Source: Panulirus ornatus
Taxonomy: Eukaryota > Arthropoda > Malacostraca > Decapoda > Palinuridae
Direction of reading: 5' to 3'
Assembly: GCF_036320965.1 (NCBI RefSeq)
Contig: NC_092271.1
Location: forward strand, 15,316,596-15,380,595
Length of the DNA stretch: 64,000 nucleotides
A program made the position numbers and the translations under genes. Position 1 is the stretch's first letter, and each line of letters opens with the position of its first letter. This document shows, piece by piece, positions 49,466-61,125 of this stretch. The notes under the pieces were generated by a model, which was not told where the DNA came from, searched no databases, and saw nothing but the letters and a program-made list of their open reading frames with translations.

Positions 49466-50379
49466 TGCACCTGCTGAGCAGTGCCGTAGATGATCATTAT
49501 CTCCCGTGCGAGGCGCACATTTCACCCAGCCTTATGGACAGTGATCGTGACCCCTGACATTTCCCCGACGTAAGTTTGTCTCGACATAATATTTGCTCCT
49601 CCTGCCGCGGGTTGTTGTGGTGAGTGGGCACTTCTGCAGGATAACCTCAGAATAACCGATACATAATCTTGCTCCACCATACTGCAGTTGCCTCCCGAGT
49701 AGTTCCACGGTGTGTGGTGGCGGTGTGGTCTGTGGTTCATGGCCTCGCCCTCCGCATGGTGGTGAGGACTGCCTCTCCTTCTCCCCGTACAGTTTTAATG
49801 GTCCATGATGTGCACGACCACTGACCACGTCAGGACGTGTCGTTCTTCAGCACGACGGTACGACCCTTAGGTCTGATGACCTGGCCTTTGCCCTGACCCC
49901 TTAAGGGGCCGTCGGGGTCCAGATATTCAGCAGCTCCTCACCCTGGTGTCGTGGTGTGGTGTGATATGCTACGTTAGGCACCATCGGGGTTGAGGAACGT
50001 AATTGCCTCCGTGCCAGGCTGGCGTCAGGGTTCCGACACGCTGATGTTGAACGTTAGAAGTGTATTCATATACACTTGATGATCCAGATCTGAATATGCT
50101 TGGCAAGTGGGTCAGCAGATTGTAAAGAAACCTAAAGATCTGACAGAGAAAGTCCAGAGGAGCGATGGCGAATACGGTACCTGGATTACGATCTGGGTTA
50201 CAGGGAGAGGTCAGCAGAGGCTGTAGACTTACCCACCACGTGAAGACACATGACTGAAACGAGAACTGGTCACGGCATTCATGGATCAAAACCACGATTT
50301 CGACAGAAAACAAACAGCTTTTTCAGTTATGCAAATACAGAAGAACTGGAGTCCATAGCAAGAACTGAAGCAAGAGACT
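49466..50379. other. Single-copy DNA
   Basis: AGCACGACGGTACGACCC at 49849-49866, followed by a TGACCCCTTAAGGGG phrase, belongs to the dispersed motif group. The minus frame at 49969-50313 (114 codons) has no recognisable domain. Confidence 0.45.
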
Positions 50380-50515
50380 TGTACGTAGTGATGGGAAGAA
50401 GAGACCTGTAAGTAGTGAAGGGAAGAAGACACTTATAAGTAGTGATGGGAAAAGGAGACTTTTAAGTAGTGATGGGAAGAGGAGACTTATAAGTAGTGAT
50501 GGGAAGGTGTTGCCT
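50380..50515 (+). repeat. 27-bp minisatellite
   Basis: Five copies of GTAGTGATGGGAAGAAGAGA plus CTTATAA. Confidence 0.92.
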
Positions 50516-50929
50516 CATAGTATCAGAGTTGTGGGTGAATGAAATAAGCCAAAGTGATAGATCTGTGAATGCAACCAGTCTACACAGGTTTGAAAAGCTG
50601 TATGTGACAGTAGAGAAAGATCAGATGTGGCCATCTGAATGAAGACCTCCCACCCGTTACAGCACAGTGAGGTGGATACACACTTGCCTTCATCCTTGGA
50701 CACCTGGTAACCGCCAGGGGAAGGCACGTGTGTGGACACCGTCGCACCTGCAGACGCGGGCCACACGACCCTGCTGGACACAGCCTCACATGCACTGCTC
50801 ATCACGCACGCATGAACACACTCTCTCACAGGAAATGCCGGGCGGTCCAGAGGCAGGCATGCAGGTACCCCACCAACCACCCATCCACCCACCCCACCCG
50901 TGGCTGGTTTCTCTCCTGAGGCCACCACA
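50516..50929. other. Single-copy DNA
   Basis: No gene recognised; C-rich toward the right. Confidence 0.4.
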
Positions 50930-51545
50930 ACCACCACACACACTCCCCCGGCTACCACTACCATAACCACTGCAGCCACACTCTTCCCGCTACCTCCACC
51001 CTAGCCATACACACTCCCTCCTTCCCCCGGCTACCACTACCATAACCATAACCACCACCTTAACCACACACTCCTTCCGATACCACTATCCTAACCACTG
51101 CAGCCACACGCCTCCCGCTACCACCACCACCACCCCTAGCTACGCTCTCCCCGCTACCACCACCACCACCACCCTAGCTACGCTCTCCCCGCTACCACCA
51201 CCACCACCATTACCCTAGTTACACACTCCTTGCTACCACCGCAACCACTGCAGAGACATGCTTTCATCTACCACCACCACCATCCTAACCGTATGCTTCC
51301 AGCTTCCTCTCCCACAGCCAACATTGTAACCACCCTAGCCATGCGATCCCCACTACCAACACCAGCCTAGACTCACGCTCCTCGTTACTACCACCACAAC
51401 CACCACTGACTTAACCACACGCTCTCTGCTACCACCACCACCACAACAACCACTGACTTAACCACACGCTCCCCGCTACCACCACCAGCCTAATCACACG
51501 CTTCTTGCTACCGCCACCACAACCACCACTGCCCTAACCACAGGC
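50930..51545 (+). repeat. (CCA)-rich degenerate minisatellite
   Basis: CTACCACCACCACC blocks separated by CTAGCTACGCTCTCCCCG or TTAACCACACGCTC. Irregular period of roughly 33-60 bp over about 600 bp. Confidence 0.85.
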
Positions 51546-51693
51546 GCCCTGCTACTACCACACAACCATCATCCTCTCGGAATGGTAGGTCAGCCCATGG
51601 CGGCAGCACTGCCCTAACCTCCCTGCACATGAGATGATCTAAGCCCCATCCTGGTATGTCTCTGCCATCCACATGATTAGTGTTACTGAGATG
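51546..51693. other. Flank
   Basis: Short unique segment between two arrays. Confidence 0.4.
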
Positions 51694-52652
51694 TATCATG
51701 GGTCGTCAGGGGTTGTGTATCATGGGTCGTCATGGGTGGTGTATCATGGGTCGTCATGGGTAGTGTATCATGGGTCGTCAGGGGTGGTGTATCATGGGTC
51801 GTCAGGGGTAGTGTATCATGGGTCGTCAGGGGTGGTGTATCATGGGTCGTCAGGGGTTGTGTATCATGGGTCGTCAGGGGTAGTGTATCATGGGTCGTCA
51901 GGGGTGGTGTATCATGGGTCGTCAGGGGTTGTGTATCATGGGTCGTCAGGGGTAGTGTATCATGGGTCGTCAGGGGTTGTGTATCATGGGTCGTCAGGGG
52001 TTGTGTATCATGGGTCGTCAGGGGTTGTGTATCATGGGTCGTCAGGGGTAGTGTATCATGGGTCGTCAGGGGTTGTGTATCATGGGTCGTCAGGGGTTGT
52101 GTATCATGGGTCGTCAGGGGTAGTGTATCATGGGTCGTCAGGGGTTGTGTATCATGGGTCGTCAGGGGTTGTGTATCATGGGTCGTCAGGGGTAGTGTAT
52201 CATGGGTCGTCAGGGGTAGTGTATAATGGGTCGTCAGGGGTTGTGTATCATGGGTCGTCAGGGGTTGTGTATCATGGGTCGTCAGGGGTTGTGTATCATG
52301 GGTCGTCAGGGGTAGTGTATCATGGGTCGTCAGGGGTAGTGTATCATGGGTCGTCAGGGGTTGTGTATCATGGATCGTCAGGGGTTGTGTATCATGGGTC
52401 GTCAGGGGTTGTGTATCATGGATCGTCAGGGGTTGTGTATCATGGATCGTCAGGGGTTGTGTATCATGGGTCGTCAGGGGTAGTGTATCATGGGTCGTCA
52501 GGGGTAGTGTATCATGGGTCGTCAGGGGTTGTGTATCATGGGTCGTCAGGGGTAGTGTATCATGGGTCGTCAGGGGTTGTGTATCATGGGTCGTCAGGGG
52601 TTGTGTATCATGGGTCGTCAGGGGTAGTGTATCATGGGTCGTCATGGGTGGT
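51694..52652 (+). repeat. 24-bp satellite with open frames on both strands
   Basis: About 40 copies of GTATCATGGGTCGTCAGGGG plus TTGT, TAGT or TGGT. The 24-bp period keeps a 355-codon plus frame (VYHGSSGV repeats) and a 320-codon minus frame (THDTQPLT repeats) open. Near-perfect identity and openness on both strands argue for a DNA repeat, not a protein. Confidence 0.97.
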
Positions 52653-52742
52653 TGGCAGGCATCTGTTGCTCCTCATTCATCCCCTGGAGGCGTTAGCGCA
52701 CGCCGGGTGGTGCTCACTGCCCACTGTAATGATCAGGTGACA

Positions 52743-52744
52743 CG

Positions 52745-52780
<36 letters not shown>
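52743..52780. repeat. (GTT)n microsatellite
   Basis: Perfect trinucleotide run. Confidence 0.96.
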
Positions 52781-52781
<1 letters not shown>

Positions 52782-52862
52782 CAACTGCCACCGGGTCGCT
52801 AGCGAGAGCCGATCACTCGACCCAAATCGTGAAACGTCATCGGGAGTATATTTGTTCACTGA

Positions 52863-52865
<3 letters not shown>

Positions 52866-52893
<28 letters not shown>
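52866..52893. repeat. (GT)n microsatellite
   Basis: Short GT run. Confidence 0.93.
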
Positions 52894-52897
<4 letters not shown>

Positions 52898-52954
52898 GCA
52901 ACCCAAGTCGCAAGACTCACATACCGTTATGCGACGAGGGTTTATTTCCAGTAC

Positions 52955-54434
52955 GTTCCAGTTATCGTAATGGCATGAGGGTTTAATACTATTAACTCCC
53001 AGTTATCGTAATGGCATGAGGGTTTAATACCAGTAACTGCCAGTTGTCGTAATGGCATGAGGGTTTAATACCAGTAACTGCCAGTTGTCGTAATGGCATG
53101 AGGGTTTAATACCAGTAACTGCCAGTTATCGTAATGGCATGAGGGTTTAATACCAGTAACTGCCAGTTGTCGTAATGGCATGAGGGTTCAATACCAGTAA
53201 CTGCCAGTTATCGTAATGGCTTGAGGGTTTAATACCAGTAACTGCCAGTTATCGTAATGGCATGAGGGTTCAATACCAGTAACTGCCAGTTATCGTAATG
53301 GCATGAGGGTTCAATACCAGTAACTGCCAGTTATCGTAATGGCTTGAGGGTTTAATACCACTAACTGCCAGTTATCGTAATGGCTTGAGGGTTTAATACC
53401 ACTAACTGCCAGTTATCGTAATGGCATGAGGGTTCAATACCAGTAACTGCCAGTTATCGTAATGGCATGAGGGTTCAATACCAGTAACTGCCAGTTATCG
53501 TAATGGCTTGAGGGTTTAATACCACTAACTGCCAGTTATCGTAATGGCTTGAGGGTTTAATACCAGTAACTGCCAGTTATCGTAATGGCATGAGGGTTCA
53601 ATACCAGTAACTGCCAGTTATCGTAATGGCATGAGGGTTCAATACCAGTAACTGCCAGTTATCGTAATGGCTTGAGGGTTTAATACCACTAACTGCCAGT
53701 TATCGTAATGGCTTGAGGGTTTAATACCAGTAACTGCCAGTTATCGTAATGGCATGAGGGTTTAATACCAGTAACTGCCAGTTATCGTAATGGCATGAGG
53801 GTTCAATACCAGTAACTGCCAGTTATCGTAATGGCATGAGGGTTCAATACCAGTAACTGCCAGTTATCGTAATGGCATGAGGGTTCAATACCAGTAACTG
53901 CCAGTTATCGTAATGGCATGAGGGTTCAATACCAGTAACTGCCAGTTATCGTAATGGCATGAGGGTTCAATACCAGTAACTGCCAGTTATCGTAATGGCA
54001 TGAGGGTTCAATACCAGTAACTGCCAGTTATCGTAATGGCATGAGGGTTCAATACCAGTAACTGCCAGTTATCGTAATGGCATGAGGGTTCAATACCAGT
54101 AACTGCCAGTTATCGTAATGGCATGAGGGTTCAATACCAGTAACTGCCAGTTATCGTAATGGCTTGAGGGTTTAATACCAGTAACTGCCAGTTATCGTAA
54201 TGGCATGAGGGTTCAATACCAGTAACTGCCAGTTATCGTAATGGCATGAGGGTTCAATACCAGTAACTCCCAGTTTTCGTAATGGCATGAGGGTTCAATA
54301 CCAGTAACTGCCAGTTATCGTAATGGCTTGAGGGTTCAATACCAGTAACTGCCAGTTATCGTAATGGCATGAGGGTTTAATACCAGTAACTGCCAGTTAT
54401 CGTAATGGCATGAGGGTTTAATACCAGTAACTGC
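52955..54434 (+). repeat. 41-bp satellite with higher-order structure
   Basis: About 36 copies containing CAGTTATCGTAATGGCATGA, GGGTTCAATACC and AGTAACTGC. The variant pair GGCTTGAGGG / ACCACTAAC recurs at 53341, 53505 and 53669, exactly 164 bp (four units) apart, showing a tetrameric higher-order repeat. The array is more uniform from 53750 on. Confidence 0.97.
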
Positions 54435-54644
54435 CATTAAGGTTGTATTTTGGTATCTGGGGAAGCTGTCAGTACTGTGAGGATTTGTCGTGTATTTGTC
54501 ATGTATTCAGCAAGGAAACAGAGCTTAGGATGCTGGGTAGAAGGGCAAGCAGGTGGTAGGGGAAGGTGAGCTGGTGCAGCAGTGAGCTAGGAAGCTGATC
54601 TGGTTATTGTGGTGGAGGAAACACAGCGCCACCTGTACCACATG
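54435..54644. other. Flank
   Basis: Unique segment; no gene recognised. Confidence 0.4.
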
Positions 54645-55195
54645 CTGGCTGGCCCCTCCACCTGCACCACCTAGTGTGGTGGCCCGCTGCTGGCTGGCCC
54701 CTACACCTGCACCTTCTCGTGTGGTGACCCGCTGCTGGCTGGCCCCTCCATCTGCACCACCTAGTGTGGTGACCCACTGCTGGCTGGCCCCTACACCTGC
54801 ACCAACCTGGTGTGGTGACCCGCTGCTGGCTGGCCCCTCCACCTGCACCTTCTCGTGTGGTGACCCGCTGCTGGCTGGCCCCTCCATCTGCACCACCTAG
54901 TGTGGTGACCCGCTGCTGGCTGGCCCCTACACCTGCACCAACCTGGTGTGGTGACCCGCTGCTGGCTGGCCCCTACACCTGCACCACCTAGTGTGGTGAC
55001 CCGCTGCTGGCTGGCCCCTACACCTGCACCACCCTAGCGTGGTGACCCACTGCTGGCTGGCCCCTACACCTGCACCACCCTAGCGTGGTGACCCACTGCT
55101 GGCTGGCCCCTACACCTGCACCTTCTCGTGTGGTGACCCGCTGCTGGCTGGCCCCTCCACTTGCACCTTCTCGTGTGGTGACCCACTGCTATCTC
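54645..55195 (+). repeat. 45-bp minisatellite
   Basis: About 12 copies of GGTGACCCGCTGCTGGCTGG plus CCCCTACACCTGCACC and a variable end (ACCTAGTGT, TTCTCGTGT, AACCTGGTGT). The variable ends recur in a repeated order. The open frames on both strands are artefacts of the 45-bp period. Confidence 0.95.
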
Positions 55196-55610
55196 CTGAG
55201 CCATTAGCTTGTCCGGCCCCTCCCACCTCACTTGTTAGATACGGATGAATCAGGACATAATCCTTACCCAAGTCTACTATCCCAGTCCTCTTGATAATGG
55301 TTGTCCATCAGTTTCCTTTCTCGTGTCTCTGATAATTCACCTGTACGTCACTGGTGCCTACGGCAGACACACCCCTGCCAACATTGAGAGAGTCCTTCAC
55401 CGCCCACACCCGTCCACCCACCAACGTGTGTAACAGTGATCATGGGCGGTGTGTCTTCCTGTTCTCCCCGTGTCACTGCAGCGGAGGGTTTCTGCCACGC
55501 ACGTCCCCACCTTCCCCCTATGTGCCAGGAGGCCATAGGTCAGCCTTAACCTCCTAGCCTCCGCCTCGATGGCCGTCTGTGTGTTATTATTGTCCAGGTG
55601 TGAGAGGGTG

Positions 55611-55614
<4 letters not shown>
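55196..55614. other. Single-copy DNA
   Basis: No gene recognised. Confidence 0.4.

Positions 55615-55679
<65 letters not shown>
55615..55679. repeat. (CT)n microsatellite
   Basis: Perfect CT run. Confidence 0.98.
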
Positions 55680-55681
<2 letters not shown>

Positions 55682-56424
55682 ATAATGTCACGGTGCACCT
55701 GTTGCCCTCCTGCTTGTGTGCAGTGACATTAGCTAACTCTCTTCGATGTCTAGATTATTCACTTCTTACTCCCAAGATTTTGTCTTGAGATCTCGAGCAT
55801 GGTTCTGTTATCTGGTGCCGACAAATTCTTCCCTCCTCCTCCTCTTTTTTTTTTCCCCAGTGTGCATTAAAGTGGCACGTATTGCCTTGTTGTTGACATC
55901 CACTGTATGTACTCTTCATTATGTGGGTTTGCACCCCCTCCTTCCCTCCCTCCCGAGTCTCTGAAGCCCGTGAGACAACCATTAACCTCTGGGTGGGTGC
56001 AGCGCTAATTTTTGCTTTCGTGCATGAAGTGGCTCGAGGAGATGCAATCTTGCAAACACAAACTATTGGACATTATGCCCATTGCTGCTGCCTGCCTGCC
56101 TGCCTGCCTGCCTGGAACCCCACAACCTCACGTTTACCTTTGCCCAGTTCCTGCCTGGTCATTAGAGGAGACACGTTTCTTCTGTGGGTGATACAATCGT
56201 CCATTAGGCGAGGATCGGGTGTCCACGCTGCCGGGGGGGGAAAAAAAAGTCGAAACGAAGAATCATTTTGGTGGCGGGTCCGTTGGAGGCCGCCTGGTTC
56301 AGGCTTGGCCCGGCTAGCAAGCGGCGGGCCCAAAGCGCAGTAACGATAGTGTGTCTTGTGCTCGACAAATTCTGATGTATATCCAGAGTGGCCACTGAAT
56401 ATATCATACAGTATGGATCATTTT
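55680..56424. other. Single-copy DNA
   Basis: A (CTGC)n lies at 56090-56114. The 140-codon plus frame at 55921-56343 crosses it and has no recognisable domain. Confidence 0.45.
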
Positions 56425-56602
<178 letters not shown>

Positions 56603-56619
56603 ATGAATTGCATTTAGCC

Positions 56620-56745
56620 TCCAGGAAAATGAAACACAAGTTCACAAGCGCACCTTCGTGTAATAATCACATCGTCAGAGGAGAAACAAGAATGAGGCAG
56701 AAGACGTTGGGCAGTCAGTCGACATACAAGGAAGAGACGTAGCTG
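56620..56745 (+). mobile_element. Diverged single-arm AAGTTCCCAAGTGCAC-family copy
   Basis: AAAATGAAACACAAGTTCAC, CCTTCGTGTAATAATCACAT and GACATACAAGGAAGAGACG match the left arm of the 4852-5083 element with about 15-20 percent differences by eye. Confidence 0.75.
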
Positions 56746-57194
56746 TGATTATCTGAGTACCCCCACAACACCCCAGAATGGTACATGTCATCTTGTAGTA
56801 TCGTCTTTATGATTCACACTCACGTAATACGAATCTGAATCTGTGAATGAAATTCTTATGCAAGAGGATGAGTGCATTGCAGGCAGGAAGGAGGCTGCTT
56901 GGCTTGAGGAACGTTCGTGGCCGCTAGGCTTGCAACACGTATGCTACACAGTCCTGCTTCATGGGTTCAGAAACGATTTGGCTGCCTCTCGAACGTACAA
57001 TTGGCTAGAGCTGTACAGACTGTGGTCATGATGGTACCGGGCCCAGTGTGCTGTGTGCCACTCAACGTAAACCAAGATATACCTTAATATCCTCCTGGTC
57101 TTCGTGTGTTGGCAAGAGTAACGTACATACACTACTCGCTGAACCTGTCGTGCTTCGAGATTGAGGTAGAGTGACTTAGATAAACGCTAGACCT
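56746..57194. other. Single-copy DNA
   Basis: No gene recognised. Confidence 0.4.
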
Positions 57195-57895
57195 TTGATC
57201 TTACCCTCCTTTGGGGTCAAGTAGGAGACAGAGGTCATCATACTCAAGGGTTGCTATTCCTTTGACCTTACCCTTGAGGATCAAGTCGGAGACCGGGGCC
57301 ATCATACTCAAGGATTGCTTGTCCTTTGACTTTACCCTTAAGGGTCAAGTATTAGACCAGATCATCTTACTCAAGGGTTGCTAGTTCTACGACCTTACCC
57401 TTGAGGGTTAAGCCGGAGACCGGGTCATCATACTCAAGGATTGCTTGTCCTTTGACCTTACCCTTGAGGGTTAAGTCAGAGACCGGGCCATCATACTCAA
57501 GGATTGCTTGTCCTTTGACCTTACCCTTGAGGGTTAAGTCGGAGACCGGGCCATCATACTCAAGGATTGCTTGTCCTTTGACCTTACCCTTGAGGGTTAA
57601 GTCGGAGACCGGGCCATCATACTCAAGGATTGCTTGTCCTTTAAGCTTACCCTTGAGGGTTAAGTCGGAGACCGGGTCATCATACTCAAGGATTGCTTGT
57701 CCTCTGACCTTACCCTTAAGGGTCAAGTATTAGACCAGACCATCTTACTCAAGGGTCGCTAGTTCTATGACCTTACCCTTGATTGTTAAGTCAGAGACCG
57801 GGCCATCATACTCAAGGATTGCTTTTCCTTTGAGCTTACCCTTGAGGGTTAAGTCGGAGACCGGGTCATCATACTCAAGGGTCGTGTATATTGGT
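57195..57895 (+). repeat. 63-bp minisatellite
   Basis: About ten copies with CTCAAGGATTGCTTGTCCTT, TGACCTTACCCTTGAGGGTT and AAGTCGGAGACCGGGCCATC. Units are exactly 63 bp in the centre (for example CTCAAGG at 57496 and 57559). Flanking copies carry GGGTCAAGT and AGAGGTCATC, closer to the dispersed motif. Open frames on both strands are artefacts. Confidence 0.95.
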
Positions 57896-58141
57896 GCTGA
57901 AGGATGGCATCGTCGTCTTTACGGACTTAACCCTTTAGTCTTTTATTGAATTAACCATCTGCCTTCCCAGAGAATGTCAGATTTACATCAGAATATGAAC
58001 GTTTAAATCAGGTTTTCTCCCCCCCCCCCCCTTTTTTTTTCTTTCTTTTACTGCTTCGTTATCAAGGCAGGACCGTAAAGAAGTTTCCCACACCTGGCAT
58101 TGATGTGTCTTTAAAAAGAAAAAGAGAAGAAACATCTGATA

Positions 58142-58146
<5 letters not shown>
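57896..58146. other. Single-copy DNA with C/T homopolymers
   Basis: A C11 run followed by a T run at about 58020-58040. No gene recognised. Confidence 0.4.

Positions 58147-58201
<55 letters not shown>
58147..58201. repeat. (GA)n microsatellite
   Basis: Perfect GA run. Confidence 0.98.
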
Positions 58202-58203
<2 letters not shown>

Positions 58204-58398
58204 ATGACAATGAAGCATTTATTGATGATGTCTGCAGATGACATCAGCTTCCCCATATGTAACACATCTCTTGCCCTGTACCCTCGTAATGATGAAGGCA
58301 TCGTAACGTACATGACATTTTGTAGATGGTTGGATTTGAAGGGACGCCAAGCAGTACCGCGTTGTCTCATGGGTATTCGTCAAAAGCATTGTATGTTA

Positions 58399-58403
<5 letters not shown>

Positions 58404-58477
<74 letters not shown>
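58404..58477. repeat. (AT)n microsatellite
   Basis: Left boundary of the element at 58478. Confidence 0.98.
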
Positions 58478-58481
<4 letters not shown>

Positions 58482-58668
58482 AAGGATCACAATTTTGCGA
58501 GTGATCCTTTTGATAAACATGCGATTGTCCAAATTGCGTCCTAGCTTCGTCTGCTCGATGTATATCAACTGACTTATTTCTCTCTTGTGTTTCTCCTGAT
58601 GTTGTGATTATTACACGAAATTGCACTTGGGAACTTATCGTGCTTCATTTTTCCCCGTGGACTCATAG

Positions 58669-58670
<2 letters not shown>
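58478..58670 (-). mobile_element. Complete AT-bounded AAGTTCCCAAGTGCAC-family element
   Basis: About 193 bp between two (AT)n tracts. It starts TTGGAAAGGATCACAATTTT, has an internal inverted pair GGATCAC...GTGATCC near the left end, passes CATGCGATTGTCCAAATTGC and CGTCCTAGCTTCGTCTGC, and ends TGCACTTGGGAACTTATCGT plus CCCCGTGGACTCATAGGA. It gives the best view of both ends of the family. No coding capacity. Confidence 0.85.

Positions 58671-58750
<80 letters not shown>
58671..58750. repeat. (AT)n microsatellite
   Basis: AT run with one TG interruption near 58703. Confidence 0.98.
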
Positions 58751-58751
<1 letters not shown>

Positions 58752-58752
<1 letters not shown>

Positions 58753-59153
58753 ATAGAGTTGTGCGCAGAAGGGTGGATGTTCAGGAAATTAGATGTTTGA
58801 GGACAATATGTGGTGTGAGATTGTTTGATCGAGTAAGTAATGTAAGGGTAAGAGAGATGTGTGGAAATAAAAAGCGCGTGGTTGAGAGAGCAGACGAGGG
58901 TGTTTTGAAATGGTTTGGGCACATGGAGAGAATGAGTGAGGAAAGATTGACCAAGAGGATATATGTGTCGGAGGTGGAGGTAACGAGAAGTAGGCGACCA
59001 AATTGGAGGTGGAAAGATGGAGTGAAAAAGATTTTGAGTGATCGGGGCCTGAACATGCAGGAGGGTGTAAGGCGGGCAAGGAATAGAGTGAATTGGATCG
59101 ATGTGGTATATCGGGGTCGACGTGCTGTCAATGGATTGAATCAGGGCATGTGA
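58752..59153 (+). pseudogene. 5'-truncated non-LTR retrotransposon, C-terminal coding fragment
   Basis: Open frame of about 133 residues ending in TGA at 59151-59153. It reads RRRVDVQEIRCLRTICGV, VSNVRVREMCG, then VVERADEGVLKWFGHMERMS, ERLTKRIYVSEVE, RRPNWRWKDGVKKILSDRG and ARNRVNWIDVV. The WFGHMERM, KRIY-SEV and RP-WRW-DGVK series is typical of the region after the polymerase domain in arthropod non-LTR retrotransposon proteins. The catalytic polymerase part is missing: the copy begins inside (AT)n, and the Met at 58701 is in the AT tract and not meaningful. No internal stop or frameshift remains, so it is younger than the 41-42 kb relic, and it belongs to a different clade. Marked pseudogene because it is truncated. 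Confidence 0.88.
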
Positions 59154-59562
59154 AGCGTCTGGGGTAAACCATGGAAAGTTCTGTGGGGCCTGGATGTGGA
59201 AAAGGAGCTGTGGTTTCGGGCATTATTGCATGACAGCTGGAGACTGAGTGTGAGCGAGTGGGGCCTTTGTTGTCTTTTCCTGGCGCTGCCTCGCGCACGT
59301 GAGGGGGGAGGGGGATGTTATTCCGTGTGTGGCGGGGTGGCGATGGGGGTGAGTAGGGGCAGACAGTGTGAATTGTGTGCATGTGTGTATATGTGTGTGT
59401 CTGTGTGTGTATATATGTGTGTACGTTGGGATGTGTGGGTGTGTATGTTTGCGTGTGTGGACGTGTGTGTGTGTGCATGTGTGTGAGGGTGGGTTGGGCC
59501 ACTTCTTTCGTCTGTTTCCTTGCGCTACCTCGCAGGCGCGGGAGACAGCGACAAAGCAAAAT

Positions 59563-59577
<15 letters not shown>
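59154..59577 (+). mobile_element. LINE 3' UTR and poly(A) tail
   Basis: Follows the stop codon directly: GAAGCGTCTGGGGTAAACCA, then GGAGCTGTGGTTTCGGGC, a GT-rich stretch (59375-59495), then TGTTTCCTTGCGCTACCTCG, GCGGGAGACAGCGACAAAGC and AAAATAAA followed by an A run to about 59577. This is the reference for the truncated tails elsewhere in the window. The GT-rich middle varies in length between copies. Confidence 0.87.

Positions 59578-59653
<76 letters not shown>
59578..59653. repeat. (AT)n microsatellite
   Basis: AT run directly after the LINE poly(A). Confidence 0.98.
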
Positions 59654-59656
<3 letters not shown>

Positions 59657-59850
59657 GTAGAGCCAGGAAATAGACGAAGAAATAGACCATCCACTCAAAT
59701 ACACATGCATATACATAAACGCTCACACACGCATACATACATGCATAAACACATTAGCATATACGTGCATATACATACACATACGCAGACATTACATACA
59801 TACACATGTATATATTCATACTTGCTTGCTTTTATCTATTCCCGTCGCTA
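59654..59850 (-). mobile_element. Second LINE 3'-UTR copy, tail to tail
   Basis: AGGAAATAGACGAAGAAATA followed by an ATACACATGCATATACATAA-type middle and TTATCTATTCCCGTCGCTAT, the complement of the UTR middle. Its tail faces the plus-strand LINE tail across the (AT)n. The terminal GCTACCTCGC core is lost. Confidence 0.7.
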
Positions 59851-60404
59851 TGTATGATAATGAACAAGTTGTAAAGGGCGAAGAAAAAAGAAAAAACGCC
59901 GTGATTCAGGGATGTTAAACAACTAGGTGTTGCCAACTCGTAAATACACGTAAGCGCTGGATTTAAAGGGGTCTCAAAGGGAGGCTTAGCAGCCTTATGT
60001 TGCCGACTCGTAAATACTTGTTAGAAAAAAAAAGAAATTATACTCCCATAATTTACGCACACGAACACAGTACATCTTGACATAACAACCTTCATATGTT
60101 TTAAGTTTGAGCTGTTTACCGCCTGGAGGCAGCTCTCTCCACCCCTCGCTGGTTAGGGGACCTCCGAGCTGCTTTCGAAAAATGTCGAGAAAGCCTTGAC
60201 TGCACGTTGCTCTTTCAGGATTTCCCCTATTATCACAGCGAGAGGGTTGAGCTGTGTTTCTACCTGACGCCGACGTGCACCCCGGCCGGTGTGACAATGG
60301 GACATGAGAGTGGAGGACGTGAGGCTCGACGGTGCTGCTGGAGGTGTGGTGGTGTACAGCTTGGGGGAACAGTGAGGTGGTATGTGGATGGCTCTGGGAA
60401 CCCG
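59851..60404. other. Single-copy DNA
   Basis: CAACTAGGTGTTGCC/GACTCGTAAATAC phrases occur twice (about 59920 and 59998), a short duplication. No gene recognised. Confidence 0.45.
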
Positions 60405-60690
60405 AGCACCCACACACCTCACTTATGATACCATACAGCCACACACCTGCCTCATGATGGAATGCACCCATGCATCTGCCTCATGATACCATGTACCGAC
60501 ATATTTACCCCATTATACCATGATGCCACACACCTGCCTCACGATACCATACGGCCTCACAATCAGCCACATACCTGCACCATTACATGAGGCATCTACA
60601 ACTCATGGTGTCATGAAGCCACCAGCCACCAGCCGTATTACTTTGTGTCCACACACCTGCTTCGTGATATACCAGGTAGCCACATACAGT
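60405..60690 (+). repeat. Degenerate CACACACCTGCCTCATGATACCAT repeat
   Basis: CACACCTGC and ATGATACCAT words recur every 25-45 bp over about 280 bp. An old minisatellite with eroded period. Confidence 0.7.
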
Positions 60691-60827
60691 CTGGGGAAGC
60701 AGCTTAGAATTGCCTTTGCAGATGAAAGAGACACAGAAAACAGCATAGACGCGAACAGAATGAGGGAAATAGAGTAAGCTGATACAAGGAGTAGTTGACA
60801 GATTGGTATGAAGAGAGGAAGGTTGGC

Positions 60828-61125
60828 GGCGACCAACTGGTAGACAATGATGGTTGCACCAGGCCATCACGGCGACCACCTGGTAGACAATGATGGTTGC
60901 ACCAGGCCATCGCGGCGACCAACTGGTAGACAATGATGGCTGCACCAGGCCATCGCGGCGACCAACTGGTAGACAATGATGGTTGCACCAGGCCATCGCG
61001 GCGACCAACTGGTAGACAATGATGGCTGCACCAGGCCATCACGGCGACCAACTGGTAGACAATGATGGCTGCACCAGGCCATCGCGGCGACCAACTGGTA
61101 GACAATGATGGTTGCACCAAACCAT
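60828..61125 (+). repeat. 43-bp minisatellite
   Basis: Seven copies of GGCGACCAACTGGTAGACAA plus TGATGGTTGCACCAGGCCATCGC, 43 bp apart (60828, 60871 and so on). Because 43 is not a multiple of three, the three minus frames pass through each other; the resulting 75-140-codon frames are artefacts. Confidence 0.95.

Noticed and set aside
49969..50313. 114-codon minus-strand frame as a gene
   Set aside because: No domain, no splice or promoter context that I can support.
51673..52740. 355-codon open frame as a repeat-protein gene
   Set aside because: Open on both strands, entirely explained by a 24-bp unit without stops, and no unique coding flank.
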